Below are positions 42,215-57,200 of a stretch of DNA of 64,000 bases, one piece after another. The notes beneath the pieces were generated by a model. That model worked only from the letters and a program-made list of their open reading frames with translations. It searched no databases and was not told the origin of the DNA. The DNA is from Rhinopomastus cyanomelas (Eukaryota; Chordata; Aves; Bucerotiformes; Rhinopomastidae): contig VXBP01004182.1 in NCBI GenBank assembly GCA_013400115.1, positions 591,094 through 655,093 on the forward strand, given 5' to 3'. Made by a program: the position numbers and the translations under genes. Numbering within the stretch: position 1 is the first letter of the stretch; each line of letters starts with the position of its first letter.

Positions 42215-45200
42215 CTTCCAAAAGGAAGAAAAAGTTAATAGGGTTTTCAGGCAGGTAGTGCATTGAAAAATTAATTAGTTACTAATCTCTCAGTGATATT
42301 TTCCTAAACAATGGTCTTCTTCAGATATTAGGTGGGTTGTGGAGTCTCCTTCTCTGCAGAAGTTAAAAACCTGCCTGGACATGTTCCTGTGGGACTTGAT
42401 CTAGGTGATCCTGCTGTGGCAAGGGGGATTTGACTCTATGATCTTTCGAGGTCCCTTCCAATCCCTAATGTTCTGTGATTCTGTGATATGAATCAGAGCT
42501 CAAGCTTAAGGTCTTCCCGGTTTCAGTGAAAATTCCAGTGTACTTTAACCCATCTGGATATGTTCCTGTGTGACTTGGTCTAGGGGATCCTGCTCTGGCA
42601 GGGGGATTGGACTAGATGATCTTGCGAGGTCCCTTCCAGTCCGTAGTGATTCTATGATTCTCTGTAATTAAATGCTCCAACAGGTCATGGAAGCTACTAT
42701 CCTTAATTTATGACTTAACACAATTTTCCATATCTTAAAGATGAATTGCAGATATATTGTGCAGAAACCTGTTACAAATAGGGTGCTGCACAATTACACC
42801 TACACTTACTAGGGGGGAAATTCAGTGGCCTTTTGGAATTAGTCCTACCACTTGGATGCTTCCTATTACAGAATCAGACAGAATCACAGAATAGTAGTGG
42901 TTAGAAGGACATAAAAAGTTCATCCAGTCTAATTCCCCTGCCACAGCAGGATCACCCAGATCAAGTCGCACAGGAACATGTTCAGGCAGGTTTTAAACGC
43001 CTCCAGAGAAGGAGGGTCCATAACCCCCCTGCGAAGCCTGTTCCAGTGCTCTGTCACCCTCACTGTCAAGAAGTTCCTTCTCATATTGATTTGGAACCTC
43101 CCCTTTTCCAGCTCACACCCATTGCCCCCTGTCCTATCATTAGAAGACAGTGAGCAGAGCCTGGCTCCATCCTCCTGACACCCACATCTTACATATTTAT
43201 CCACATTAATGAGGTCACCCCTCAGTCTCCTTTTTTCCAGGCTAAAATGACCCACCTTCCTCAGCCTTTCCTCATCAAGGAGATGTTCCACTCCATCACT
43301 GTTGTGGCTCTGCGCTGGACTGCCTCCAGCAGTTCTGTGTCCTTCTGGACCTGAGGGGCCCAAAACTGGACATAATATTCCAGATGTGGTCTGCCCAGGG
43401 CAGAGCAGAGTGGGAGAAGATATCTCAAAACTGTATTTACAGTCTGCATGCATAAAAATCCTGCTTCAGAGGCATGTTTTTGTTTCAATCAGAACTATCA
43501 GCTGACTGTTGTTAAAACACAGACTAATTTTATTTTCAAAGGAGGAAATCTCACTGTTAAAGTATGGGAATCATGAGCCCTAATGTAAGAGGGGACTGAA
43601 CTGAACACAAGTACGTACCAAGCACCATCCAGAAACTGAATCTGATCCAAGTATCTCCACTTAATTGTACCATCAAGTAAATATTCACCAGGATACTGAA
43701 TGATGGCAAAAACGGCAGCAGTGGAACCTAAAAGGAAATATTGCGTACGTTTGTATTAAATACAATTTCTTGTATGTATTCACTTCACTTGTATGTATTT
43801 CTTCACTTACACAACAACAACAAGAAGTGACATCACTCAGAATTTTTTGTATTGGAATACAGTAACATTTTCTTTTTTACTGGCTTTAATCACTGATTCC
43901 TACATATTTTAAACTTTTAAAATACATTATGTTTAATACATATTCTCTAAGACTATGCAGAAAAAAATCTCAGCTTATGCTGAACATATCCTAGTGATTT
44001 ACTGTATCTACAGCTGAAAAATTACAGAATCAAGAACATTAGAGACTGGAAGGGACCTCGAAGGATCATCCAGTTCAACCCTCCACCACAGCAGGATCCC
44101 CTAGATCCAGTGACACAGGAATATGTCCAGACAGGTTTTAAACATCTCCAGAGAAGGAGACTCCACAATCCCCCCCTAGGCAGCCCATTCGTGTGTTCCA
44201 TCACCCTCACCATGAAGAGGTTCCTTCTCAGATTGATGTGGAACCTCCTCTGTTCCAGCTCACATCCATAGCCCCTTGTCCTATCACGAGATGGTGCTGA
44301 GCAGAGCCTGGCTCCATCCTCCTGACACCCACCCTTCACATAGTAACAAACATTAATGAGGTCACAGAAGACTGTATGAAAAAGGACCAGCTCCTTCTGT
44401 CCCTCTCCCACTTGTTAGAATCCATCCAAACACCTCATTGCAGAATAATATAAACAGTACTCACCATAAAGGCCACTTTCTGCTGGTTCTGCGGCTGCCT
44501 GTGGATGAGGAGAATGGTAACGATGAAAGATGCCACCAACACAGCAAGAAGGCAAATGCTCCAGGGCTCGAAGTTAGCAATGAAATGAATCCCATACGTA
44601 GTAAGAACACTCAAGCCACAAACCAAGAAAGCTGTGTAAAAAAAAGAATGGTAGAAATAGGAAGGAGGTCACTTAATCTCTGCATCGAAGAAATTACTGT
44701 TAAAAAGAGTGATACCAGGTCTCCAGTATAAAATTTTATAATAACAATGTTTAACAAAAGGACCTTTTGTTAAAAAAAGTTAACAAAATACTTACCTAAA
44801 AGACCCACTAAAAAGTTAACAGTAGTTGCAGTTTGCTCGGTAGGCAAACTGGATGGATTAATCAGGGACTGAAGACTGAAGTGATTCTCTTGTATCATGT
44901 TTATCTGTGATTCACATACTGCAGACTCCCTTTCAGATGCAGCCAAAGCTGCTTTTTCAGGTTGCTCGTAGGTTAAACTGGGTTGATACCTATTCAGAAA
45001 ACAAGCAGTGTAATGACAAAAGGCTTACTATGGGACTTGAAGACTGTAACTCTAGGAATGTATTTAAATACTAAATTATTTGCAGTAGACATTGAGAATT
45101 CCCCCATTTATAACTGCAGTGCAACAGCAGATGTGATTAGTTACTGTTATATATAAACAAACTATGTAAACTGGCAGGGGGATTGGACTAGATGATCTTT

Positions 45201-48200
45201 TGAGGTTCCTTCCAATCCCTAATGTTCTGTGAGTCTCACTAATCATTTATGTAATGCAAACAGCTAACTTTTGAACACTTAGCAGAAAACGTACTCCGGA
45301 ACATCACTTCTGTTTATACACTGACAAGCACAAAATAAACTCCAAACAAAGGATGTTTTTTTCACTCACCTAAGAACGAGGACACAGGTTGCCACAAGTG
45401 AATACGCAAGAAGTGTGCCAATAGACATCATGTCCACTAAAGCCTTTAGGTCAAAAAGAAATGCCATCAAGGCTAAAAAAAGAAGAGAAAATGCAGAATT
45501 TTCTATGAGGCCAACACAGAAGCATAGAATTGTTTAGGCTGGAAAACACCTTCAAGATCATCGCATCCAACCTTAACTGCCAAGATACACAACTACATGC
45601 TTGGAGAACTGCAATGTAAGGGGGACAGGCAAGGAAAGAGAGGTGGTGGGGTAGCGTTATATGTTAAGGAGTGCCTTGACTGCCTGGAATTCAATGTTAG
45701 ACACATCACGGCAGAATGTCTATAGTAAGGATAAAGGGGAAGGTCAATGAGACTGATGGCTTGGCGGGAGTCCGCTACAGAACATCCGACCAGGATAAAA
45801 ACACTAATAAGACATTAATTCAATAACTTCGAGATGTCTCATATTCACTAGCCCTTGCTCTTGTGGGAGGTCTTAACTTACCAGATGTCTGCCTAGAGGG
45901 AAAGTCTGATGAGGAGAGTCTGAGGGAGCTGGGGTTGTTTAGCCTGGAGAAGAGGAGACTCAGCGGGGGGACCTTATCACTTCCCTGAAGGGAAGTTGTA
46001 GACAGGTGGGGGTAGGGCTTTTCTACCAGACTACTAGGGACAGGACAAAAGGGCAGAGCCTGAAGCTGTGCCAGACTAGGGTTAGGTTGCATGTTAGGAA
46101 GCCCTTCATCATGGAAAGTGTGATCAGACATTGGAATGGGAAGTGGTGGAGTCTCTATCCCCAGAAGTGTTTAAGAAAAGACTGGATGTGGACTTAGTGC
46201 CCTGGTCTAACCAATGTGGTGATGTTAGGTCATAGGCTGGACTTGATGATCTCAGAGGTCTTTCCAGCCTCAATAATTCTGTGATTCTGTATCAAGAGCT
46301 AAGATTTTAGATTATTCTACTGACAGCAATATGAATGCAATCAAGGTAATCCTTAAAATCACATTTTTTTAAGTCATCACCAACATGAAACCAAATTCTC
46401 TACTGCTGGGAATCTAATTCATATAGATATGTACTCACTGATGAGCCACACTGTGTAATCAAGCAACTCACACTGAAGTTACTCGGACGCAAGCATTTGC
46501 ACACATGGCTTGCTGAATTTGGGACACAATAAAAAACAGTTTTATATGGTCAGGTTCAGATTCTGCAACAGAATCTCACCAAAGCTGAGAGGATGGATTC
46601 CACCAAAAAACTGGGGAAATACAATCTGAGCCAGTATGCACAAATCCAAACAGTATGTAAACTTGCTGATGTAAGAAAGAGCTCTAGTTAAAGATGACGT
46701 CGAGGTCTTGCCTCAAGTAAAACAGTTTTATGGTTTTTTTAATTGATTTTCATACAGTTAAGATCAAGTGGCCTTCAGGAAAGGCCAGCAAAACATCACA
46801 GGAATTAATATTCCAAAGATAACTGAAATCAGAGGCAGAAATTTCCACAATACTGCCAGTAAGTAGAGCAGTCCTTGTGTTTATAGAAGCTAATGCCCCA
46901 CTCTTCTGGAGATTGTGGATTGTCTTTGTCTCTGCTACTTGAATAGAAACACACATAGCTCATCAAGAAACTTGGTCTAGGTGATCCTGCTCTGGCAGGG
47001 GGATTGGACTAGATGATCTTTAGAGGTCTGTGATTCTGTGAAACTACTGCGACTTGATCTAGGGGATCCTGCTGTGGTGGGGTGATTGGACTAGATGATC
47101 TTTAGAGGTCCTTTCCAATCCCTAATGTTTCTATGATTCTGTGATGTACAGTAGCTGTATTTAAATTTCCATCCTAGCTCCAAAAGGCTACTTTATAGCC
47201 CAGGATATTCTTTTGCACTTGAATCAAACTGAAAAATGCCTGTAAGGTTCTGACTAAGAGTTAGAAAAAAGACACAGTACTGCTTTCCCACCTCTCCCAA
47301 TTGTGCTCTGTAACTCTCAGTATAATTAGTAGAACAATTTCTGGTGTAAGAGTGTAAATTGACAGTAAGAGAACAATTTCTGGTGCAACCTTGGACTGCC
47401 ACCAAAACATTGTGCTGTGTGCAATCGCACTGACCACATGTGTGAAGAATTCAGTCACACTAATAACAGGTGACAACTGCTTCAGCTGCAGTCTTGACCT
47501 GAGAACTTTAATTAGGGGGCCAAACACCTAATCTCCTTAACATTTTTAAAGCTAAGAAATTATCCATGCTAAGAATGAACAGAATTATCAGATAATATAA
47601 GCAGCTGCACACTTCTGTAACTGTCCTGGTTTCTTCTCAGACAGCCAGTTTTCTTTCTAGTAGCTGTGGCAGTGCTGTGTTTTGGATTTGGTGGGACGAC
47701 AGTATTGAAAAGCTCAGCTGTTGCTACATAGTGCTTATCCTAAGTCAGGGATTGTTCATTTTTTCCTGTGCTCTGCCAGCGAGCAGGTGCACAAGAAGTG
47801 GGAAAGAGCAGAGCCAGAACAGCTGATCTGAACCAGCCCAGGGGGTGTTCCAGCCCATACAGTATCATGCTCAGTATATAAACTGGGGGAGTTGGCTATG
47901 AGGGACCAATCACTGTTCGGGGATAAACGCTGAGCTTAGGTTAAATACTTGTCGAGTTTCCAGTTCCCCTGGGTAGTTAGACGTCCCACTGCAATGACAG
48001 TGCAGTGTGGGCACAGTCACATGGGCCTTTACAAGAAGTACGGACTAAAGCAAAACAGTTATGTGTAAGAATTTATCTTTGTTAAACAGTAAGATTTGGC
48101 AACAGCTCCAGGAGAGGTTCTCCTCCCCCTCTACTCTGCCCTGAGCAGCCTGCATCTGGAATATAGTGTCCAGTTCTGGGCCCCTCAGTTCCAGAAGGAC

Positions 48201-51200
48201 ACAGAACAGCTGCAGAGAGTCCAGTGCAGAGCCACAAAGACGACAGAGTGGAGCATCTCCCTGATGAGGAAAGGCTGAGGGAGCTGGGTCTCTTGAGCTT
48301 GGAGAAAATGAGCCTGAAGGGTGACTTCCTTAATGCTGATAAATATGTGAAGGGTGGGTGTCAGGAGGATGGAGCCAGTCTCTGCTCAGTGTAATCTAGT
48401 GATAGGACAAGGGGCAATGGGTGTGAGCTGGAACAGAGGAGGTTCCAAAACAATATGAGAAGGAACTTCTTCCCAGTGAGGGTGATGGAGCACTGGAAGG
48501 GGCTGCCCAGGGGGGTTATGGAGTCTCCTTCTCTGGAGACGTTTAAAACCCTCCTGGATATGTTCCTGTGCGACTGGATCTAGGTGATCCTGCTGTGGCA
48601 GGGGGACTGGACTAGATGATCTTTTGAGTTCTCTTCCAATCCCTACTGTTCTGTGATTCTGTGATTCTCTAGATGCTGTTTTGCTAACATGCAGGTGGCA
48701 CGTATGTAGACACGTGTATGTGAGTACACACAGAACGCCCAACACCCACAGACGCACCCCTTAACCACAATTAGGGAAGGCAAAACCAGAAGAATTTTCT
48801 TCAGAAGAAAATTTTAAAATCTTTTGTATTTCACCCAAAAGTTGATCAGGCAAGGAAACTGTCAAAGCAGAGCATCAGCCTAAGTGACCCAGTTTAAGAA
48901 ACAGGCTTATTTCACCATACAAGGTATCAAGATCTATAAAATAAAAAAATTTTAACTGACACAAAGGACATCACCACCACCATGATTGTCATGATCTGGA
49001 GTTCTTCAACCCTTTGATTACTCAATAATTTTTACTTCAAATGTGCATGCAAAAGGACATTAACAAGCAGCCCTTTTCAAAAATATGAAGTGCCATGCAC
49101 GTGCAGAGAGTTTTTGAATCTCAGGTTTAAGTAATACGGGCTTTGAGAGCTTACCAGAGATGACCCCTGCTGTCAAGGTGGCAGACACCGGTGCCTGCCT
49201 CTTACTCACTTTTGCAAGAAATCTAAAGAGTAAACCATCGCGTGCCATGGCAAACAGAATTCTGGGCAAAGGGAACATAGAGCCGAGAAGACTAGAACAG
49301 AAAAATGTATAGTTCAAATACAGGTTACAAAAAGCTTTACTGGTAAACCCAACTACACAAGAAGAAAGCTTGGAAGAGTTAATGGGTTTCAGCATAGTTT
49401 TGATTTAGGCTCTGTGTTGCTGCTTTGAGGGTGTTTTTTTGTTTGGTTGACTGGTGTTCTTGATTTTGGATGGTTGTTTATTTTGAACCTAGGCTTTGAG
49501 AATACAATATCTGTGGCAGAGAAGAGTCTCACTGGAAGCCTACTTTACCTGGTCAACGGTCAGATTTGATTATCCAAAGTGAATCAAAGCCGCACAACAG
49601 TAGTCTAGTTCCATAAATGCAACTTGGTTAGCAGTGCACCTTTCTTTACAAGGATCAACTCTTAATCTCACCTGCTACTGCACCAGACGATAGAGTAGCA
49701 ATTAGTGGGGTCTTCGTTTTGGGACTGATTTGAGCTAGACATTTGATAAGCAACCCATCCTTCGCCATAGCATAGATTACACGTGGCATTGGGAAAATGC
49801 TTCCAAGAAGACTGAGTAAAAAGCAAACACATGCAACATGGCAAACACGGTTCATGCAGAGTTGTATCATGGACAAGATAAACACTGTTAATTAACAGCA
49901 CGTAAAGAAACAAAACAAAGATTGTCAGACAATACCAGATAGCCCCACAGCCCAAGATACTACACATCAGACACAAAGAGAAATTTCTTTTCCCCTGTAA
50001 AGTTGGTTGCTGCTTTTTTTTAATTGAGATAATGGAATTGCTTTATCAGATTAGCAAATGAACTCTCGCCATCACAGTAGTTCTTGGGTATTAGTGGGCC
50101 AGGAACACGTTCCAAGTGGCACTATATAATTAAGCTTTAGTAGTCCTGTAGAAAGACCATCAGTCAGCAGCAACAAATCAAGAAGCATTAGTAGCATCTT
50201 TTTCACTCTGTATTACCACAGGAGGCTGCTGATTAATACTAATTCAAAGCAGGCACCACAGAATGTTACACTTGGTCACATTATTTCTCTTTATCAAAGC
50301 ACCTCCAGCCAAGCTTCATTAGGTTTGTCTCCTTTTCTTTGGAAGGAGTAGAGCAAATTAATTCAAATTTGTTAGCAGAACACAGAAAGCTTTTGACCTC
50401 TTGGTAACTCAAAGCTTTTTTCAATATATTTTTCAAAATTATTTTATCTCAAAGCAAAATAATTGTAATAGAGGAAAACACTGAAAGGACAAAAGGCAAA
50501 ACACTAGCCAGTTGAACCTCTGCAGAAGCCCCACTAGTTTTCAACCGGGTGAAAGGTTGCCTTTCTTGCTGTAGGGAATTGACTGTATCAATTAGAGGAG
50601 GCAGAGCCTTTACACACCACAGATGCTAAGCACCTCCAGTAATGCTTACTGTGCTTGCCTTAGCCACACACAAGAGAAGTTTCACTGCATGTGAACTGAT
50701 TTTGATGTATGAATGTCATTTCCAAAACAAGAGTTTCTCCTGAGTTCAGGTGACAATGGATTTTTCAAGTAGGGATACTGCTAAGATCCACGGCAATGTT
50801 TTTGTGCTGTTGTGGCTTTGTGAATTTCATTCACCCTGTTTCTTTTTAAGTCCATTCACATAGGTAATGGAAATATTAACAACCAGTCTGCGTGAGTAAA
50901 TGCAGTTGTTCAGAATACTAGAAGAAAAGACCAACATTTCAAACTTTGCAGAAAGCATGTGAGCTTCACAGTTAATTTTGTTTTCCAGTATTAATGTCTT
51001 TAACCTAGTATCTGCTTATATATCACTTCTACTGTTTAATCAATACAGAGGAAAAATTCAGTTAAACTCTCCAAACTGAGGGGGCTATGACTACTAGACA
51101 GAAAAGGACTATAATCCCAGAATGAACTGTGTACCCCTTACATCCTTCAGTCAACCCCACAATTATTCTCATGTCATTCTGGAGCTATTTACTTTTCCTA

Positions 51201-54200
51201 TGCCCTCCTACATAAAAATACCCTTTTCCATTAAGCCGCTGCTCACAGTCAGCATGCTCATCTTCCTCAGGCTCATCTTAGAGGGTTATCTACGAGTCCT
51301 GTTAGCATTAGTGCTTCAACAGGCGAGTCACTGTCCTTTGTGGAAAGGCAGCCAGGATTCTTACTACTGAGGCTCATGCACATGACTCCTCACCTACCCA
51401 TGTTCAGTGTTTTTCTATCCCTAAATTTAAGTATCAAGCAATTTTTTATCTATGAAAGTGTTTATACCACATTACAAATGCAGTGTAATACACATACAAA
51501 CATGTATTGTTGTATTAACTTAATTAAGGTTACATCCATAGTTTCACCAAGGGAATAAATGACAGTATTTCACAGCTATAATCTACATCTCAAATACCCA
51601 CACAGAAACCATGGGAAGGGGTGATGTCAGAAGACAGACTGGCTACTGGAGGAAAACAGACAGGCTACAAAGGTGAGGAGTGGAGCTAGTTAATAGTCTC
51701 TTCAGCTTTACCTGCAAATTCATAGAGCCCATAAAGCTGCTGAGTCACTGGCAGTGCACAGTAATAAAAGACAAAATAGGTGAAGTTATCACTTAATAAA
51801 AAGAACTTGCAGGTCATATCTCTGAAAATGCATATTTTAACAAAAAACCCTTTAGGCAATAATCCAAAGAGTTCAGTAACAGTATAGTTCAAAAAGGAAC
51901 TGAAATTGATGTGATCAAGACCTGCTTAAGTTTAAAACAAGCTTAGAACACTTTCTGGTACTCCTTTGCAAGAACTGAGCTCTCAAAATGAACGCATGAA
52001 CATGTATTTAAATGTCATATAGTATCAATCAGCTTTTCTAAAAGAATTACTATTTCAATGTTCTTACCTTGTAGACAAAGCACAGAGGGATCCCACTGCT
52101 ACGACATACTTTGCAGGACCCCATCCGACATATTCAAACGCTACTGGCAGAGGACTCTTCCCATCTAGTAGATAGTATGGCATCATAAGTGTCAGCGCAG
52201 CTGAAACCCCAAAGTAGGCCATGAAGCAGACAAGCAGGGACACCACAATTCCTATGGGTATGGCTTTCTGAGGGTTCTTGACCTCTTCTCCTGAAAAAAA
52301 GTATTAAAAAAACAGCCATGCCAAATATTCTAACTCATTTCTACCTTCAGCTGTAAAAGGCAAATTCATTAAAGACAACTCATTTGTTAATCCAAGCTAT
52401 GAGAACCACATAAAATAAGTTCAGTGATACAACAAAACCTCAGTATCATGGAATCATAGAATCATTCAAGTTGGAGAAGACCCTTGGGATCATCGAGTCC
52501 AACCATCAAATCTACTCTGCAAGTTCACCCCCAAAACAGATCCCCCAAACACCACATCTAAGCATCTTTTAAACTCATCCAGGGATGGTGACTGAACCAC
52601 TACCCTGAGCAGCCCATTCCAGCGCCTGACCACTCTCTCGGTGAAGAATTTCTTCCTGATGTCCAGTGTAAACCTACCCTGTGGAAGCTTGAAGCCCTTC
52701 CCTCTGGTTCTGTTGCTAATTCCCTGTGAGAAGAGACAAGCACCAACACCTCTACAGTGTCCTTTCAGATAGTAATTTGTGTCCAGAAATAGCAGTAAAA
52801 ATATAAATAAACTAAAGGACATAAAAAATACTCTATATTAAGAGTACTTAGAGGCCTACAGTTACCAAGAATTTCTTGGTTCAAGGTAGTCATCCCCTAT
52901 CAGCTAAATACAAGGCAACCTTTAGGAGAGATGCTGCATCCCATAGAAGTGAGCAGGTGATTAACACGATTTAAGCACTTTCCAAACTATAGAAAGCAAC
53001 AATGAACTTCATTAGAACAGGAATAACCTCAGTAAGATCTCATCCTTCTTCCCAGAATGACAGCAAAATTCAAGAATGGACTCAGCCTCATTGAACATGG
53101 ACTGAAGGAGACTTAGGAGAAAGCAAGGGAAGAAGATTAGACAGACTGTTATGTTGGTTTGGGGGTGTTGGGGTTGTCTCACCAAAAAAGCATGTTCTAC
53201 ATATGTACTTCTACACAAACACACACATATAAATACTGTACCAGTTGTTGCAATGCAGTCAAATCCTACAAAAGCATAAAAACAGGTTGCAGCACCAGCC
53301 AATGTTCCTGTGAAACCATATGGCATAAAGCCACCGCTCCCATATGTACTTGTCTCATTCTCATAGAATGAGTAATTCCTAGAAAAAACATAAATAACAG
53401 CATAAAACCAAATTGTTTATTTAATTACTGGTAGAACAAACACATGCATGCTCCTTCCCTAACACCCTGGAAAACAGAGAATCATAGAATCGTTTGGGCT
53501 GGAAGTGACCTTAAATACCATCCAGTTCCAAACCTCCTGCCATGGGCAGGGACACCTTCCACTAGACCAGGACGTTCACCCACACCACATCCAAACTGAC
53601 TTGAACACTTCCAGGGACAGGGCACGTTAATATGGTCTTGTCAAAGCTAAAGAACATTTAGTTGTAGGGCAGACAGTTGTAGAGATGAGGTCTCCCCTCA
53701 GCCTCCTATTCCTCAAACTAAACAGCTCCAACTCTCTCCATCTCTCCTCATCAGATTGATCCTCCAAGTCCTTCCCCAGCTTTGTTGCCCTCTTCTGCAC
53801 TCACTCCAGCACCTTGATGTCTCTGTTGTATTGAGGTGCCCAAAACTGGACCCAGTACTCAAGGTGTGGCCTCACCAGTGCTGAGTACAGGGGGACAATC
53901 ACCTCCATCCTCCTGCTGGACGCACAGTTTCTGATCCAGGCCAGGATGTCATTGGCCTTCTTGGCCATTGGGACACCCTGCTGGCTCCGATTCAGCCTCC
54001 TGTCTATTAGAACCCCCAGGTCCTGTTCTGCTAGAGAAGAAAGGAAGTGGAATGATTTTAAAAAGTATTACTCTGTTATTGCAGCAAGGTCTATTTTCCA
54101 GTTGTCAGCATTTCCTTTCACAAAACCAGAAATCATAACAAAGATGAGGACCAAGATGTTAATAGCAGTGAAAATTTTATTCACCCAGGCAGATTCTTTC

Positions 54201-57200
54201 ACTCCAAAAGACAAAAGACCTATAAGATAAAAATATTTTACAAATGTGAATAGTCCTGTAAGCTAATAAAATAGCATTTAAAAGCAGATAGACATTCAAT
54301 GACTGTGAATAACATTAAACAAAACCAGAAGTAGATTTTATATTTTTGCAATCAGTAGCACAACTGTACTAGACACTCTGACAGCAGGATCTCCTAGATC
54401 AAGTGGTACAGGAACATGTCCAGGTGAGTTTTAAATGTCTCCAAAGAAGAAGACTCCACAACTCCCCTGGGCAGCCCCTTCCAGTGCTCTGTCACCCTCA
54501 TTGTGAAGAAGTTCCTTCTCATATTGATGTGAAACCTCCTATGTTCCAGCTTCTACCCACTGTCCCTTGTCCTAACATTAGATGTCACTGAGCAGAGCCT
54601 TGCTCCATCCTCCTGACATCTAGTCTGCATATATTTATCAACATTAAGTCACCCGTCAGTCTCTTTTTCTTCAAGCTAGAGACCCAGGTCATCTCAGCCT
54701 TTCCACATCAAGGAGATGTTATACTCCCTTCCCAATCTTTGTGGCTCTGCATTGGACCGTCTCCAGCAGTCCTGTGTTTTTCTTGAATGGAGTGGCCCAG
54801 AACTAGACACAATATTCCAGATGCAGTCTCATCAGGGCAGAGTAGAGGGGGAGGAGAACTTCTCCATCTGCTAACCACCCCTCTTCTGATCCACCCCAGG
54901 ATGCCACTGGCCTTCTTGGCCACAAGGGCCCATTGCTGGCTCATGGTCATCTTGCTTTCCAGCAGGACCCCAAGGTCCCTTTCTCCTACACTGCTCTCCA
55001 ACAGGTCAGTCCCCAACCTATACTGGCACATGAGGTCGTTCTTGCCCAGATGCAAGACTCTACACCTGCTATTCCTAACCACTGCTTCACAGAGACCCCA
55101 GAAAGCAGTCTGATACAAAACACACATGCCTTAGGTTGCAGAGTAGGGCAATTAAACAATCAGAATGGTATTCATTGGGATCCTACTGTGGCATTATCTT
55201 CCTAATAACTGCACATGTTCAAACTGTTTAATGGAAGAGCAGACAGTGAGCAGATCACAAAAAATTAAACACAACGGAAAAGCCTCCGCAGGTTCTTTGC
55301 ACTCTACGCATTTCCACTATTATCACATATGTGCTTTCCCTCATTATTTAGAGATTAAGTCTGAGAACTTTAAGCCTTTCAAGATAATGTCTAAAATATT
55401 TTTAACTTCACTAATGAGACATTTGATATCTTATCATAATACAGTAGCTGTCATGTGAGCTGCTCGAGATTTGTTCACCAAGGACGTTTCACAGAATCAC
55501 AGAACATTAGGGATTGGAAGGGACTTTGAAAGATCATCTAGTCCAATGCCCCTGCCACAGAAACGGCTGTATGCTTCCTTTAGACCAGTTTTAATGCAGA
55601 GTCTCAATCAGCTTAATGCAGTGTGAAACACATGTGCACATTTGATTCAAATTCTTTCTTACAGAAAAAAAACCCCACAAAATCAGATTTCCATGCTTCC
55701 CCTTGTGTTTAACCCATAACATTTTCTGTAGAACATCATCTGCTACTCCTATGATTCAGCTTTGCAGAGCTCAGAATCCAATTAGTGTATCGTGTTCAGC
55801 CTGCACAACCTTGAGCCATTCCCACTGCCCCTCCTCTCAGCAGCACTGTAACTCCATCCAGTTCACTCGCTGAGGGTTTGACTGCTTACCAGAGATCCAG
55901 AGAGGTCGTTTACTATGTGAACACAGGAGAAGTAAAGGAGTGATGGGGGGGATGAAAATACAGGACACAAATGAAAAACTCAGGAGCAGTGACAAACCAT
56001 AGGAGAAACATTTCCTCTTCTGTCAGGAATCTCTCCTTATGTTAGGAAGCAGCAATGACAAAGGAGAACACGTACAAGGGGTCAGCCTCTCTACTAGTAT
56101 TTTATAGTTTGGTTTCTGGAGTTTCAGTGCTCTGCTTTTAGAACACTTTTACAGACATGTCCTATATCCCATATGCCCTCATAAAAGGCTATCAGGCTAG
56201 CTTGTTGAGCCATGCTAGTACCTTGGAATGCCTTTTAGCTTGAATAAGTTGAAAGCTAAAACAACCCTTCTGAAGGCTTAAAAAGGGCAAGGTTATTTTA
56301 TACTGAATAAGCTAACAATGCAGATGAGGGGAAAAACCCCCTCACCAATACCTACCATATGCACAATATGTGATTTAGGGAGAGCTTAACACCAAACTAC
56401 AGAGCTTAACATCAAGGAACTTCTGAAAGCACTTACCACTGATGGTAAAAAGCCATTAAAAAACTACACAGAACTGTATAATTTTCCTGGTATGATCGAT
56501 CTGTATCAGGACTATATAAAAGTAGTAGTGATGAGTGATTCTTTCATGTCTCAACTTCAACCAAAGAGAGGGTACATCTGAAAATTTGATTGTATGCATT
56601 TAATTACAGAATCACAGAGCATTAGGGATGGGAAGGGACCTCGAAAGATCACCTAGTAATTCCCAGAGTCATTGTGTCGACAGACAAATGAGTATTTCAT
56701 CTTCTTAAACATTACTACAGTTAAAACACAAACTACAGTTCAGCATTTTATCAGTAAGAAAGACTGACACCACAACCACCAGAAAGAAAGCCATATATTG
56801 TCTTACCTGACAAAAGCAATATAAGGAAGACCGCAAAGAAGTCAGGATACTCTGCTAGCCCAGAGTAATTCATTTTGAAGTAGGTACTGAAGAAATGACC
56901 TATCCGTTTTCCAAGGAGTTCATCAAAAGTGCCACTCCAGGCTCTTGCTACACTTGATGTACCTTCACAAAACACATGCATGCTTAGTGTTTTGCAGACG
57001 TACAAAGGAGGCACAGCTACGTCTACTGAAAAAGACTACTGTGTTTCTTCTTAGCTTACCTATAACATAGGATAAAATGAGGTTCCAACCGGTAATAAAT
57101 GCCCACAGCTCACCCACAGTCACGTATGTGTATAAATACGCAGAACCAGTCTTGGGAACACGAGCACCAAACTCAGCGTAGCAGAGACCTGCCATCACAG

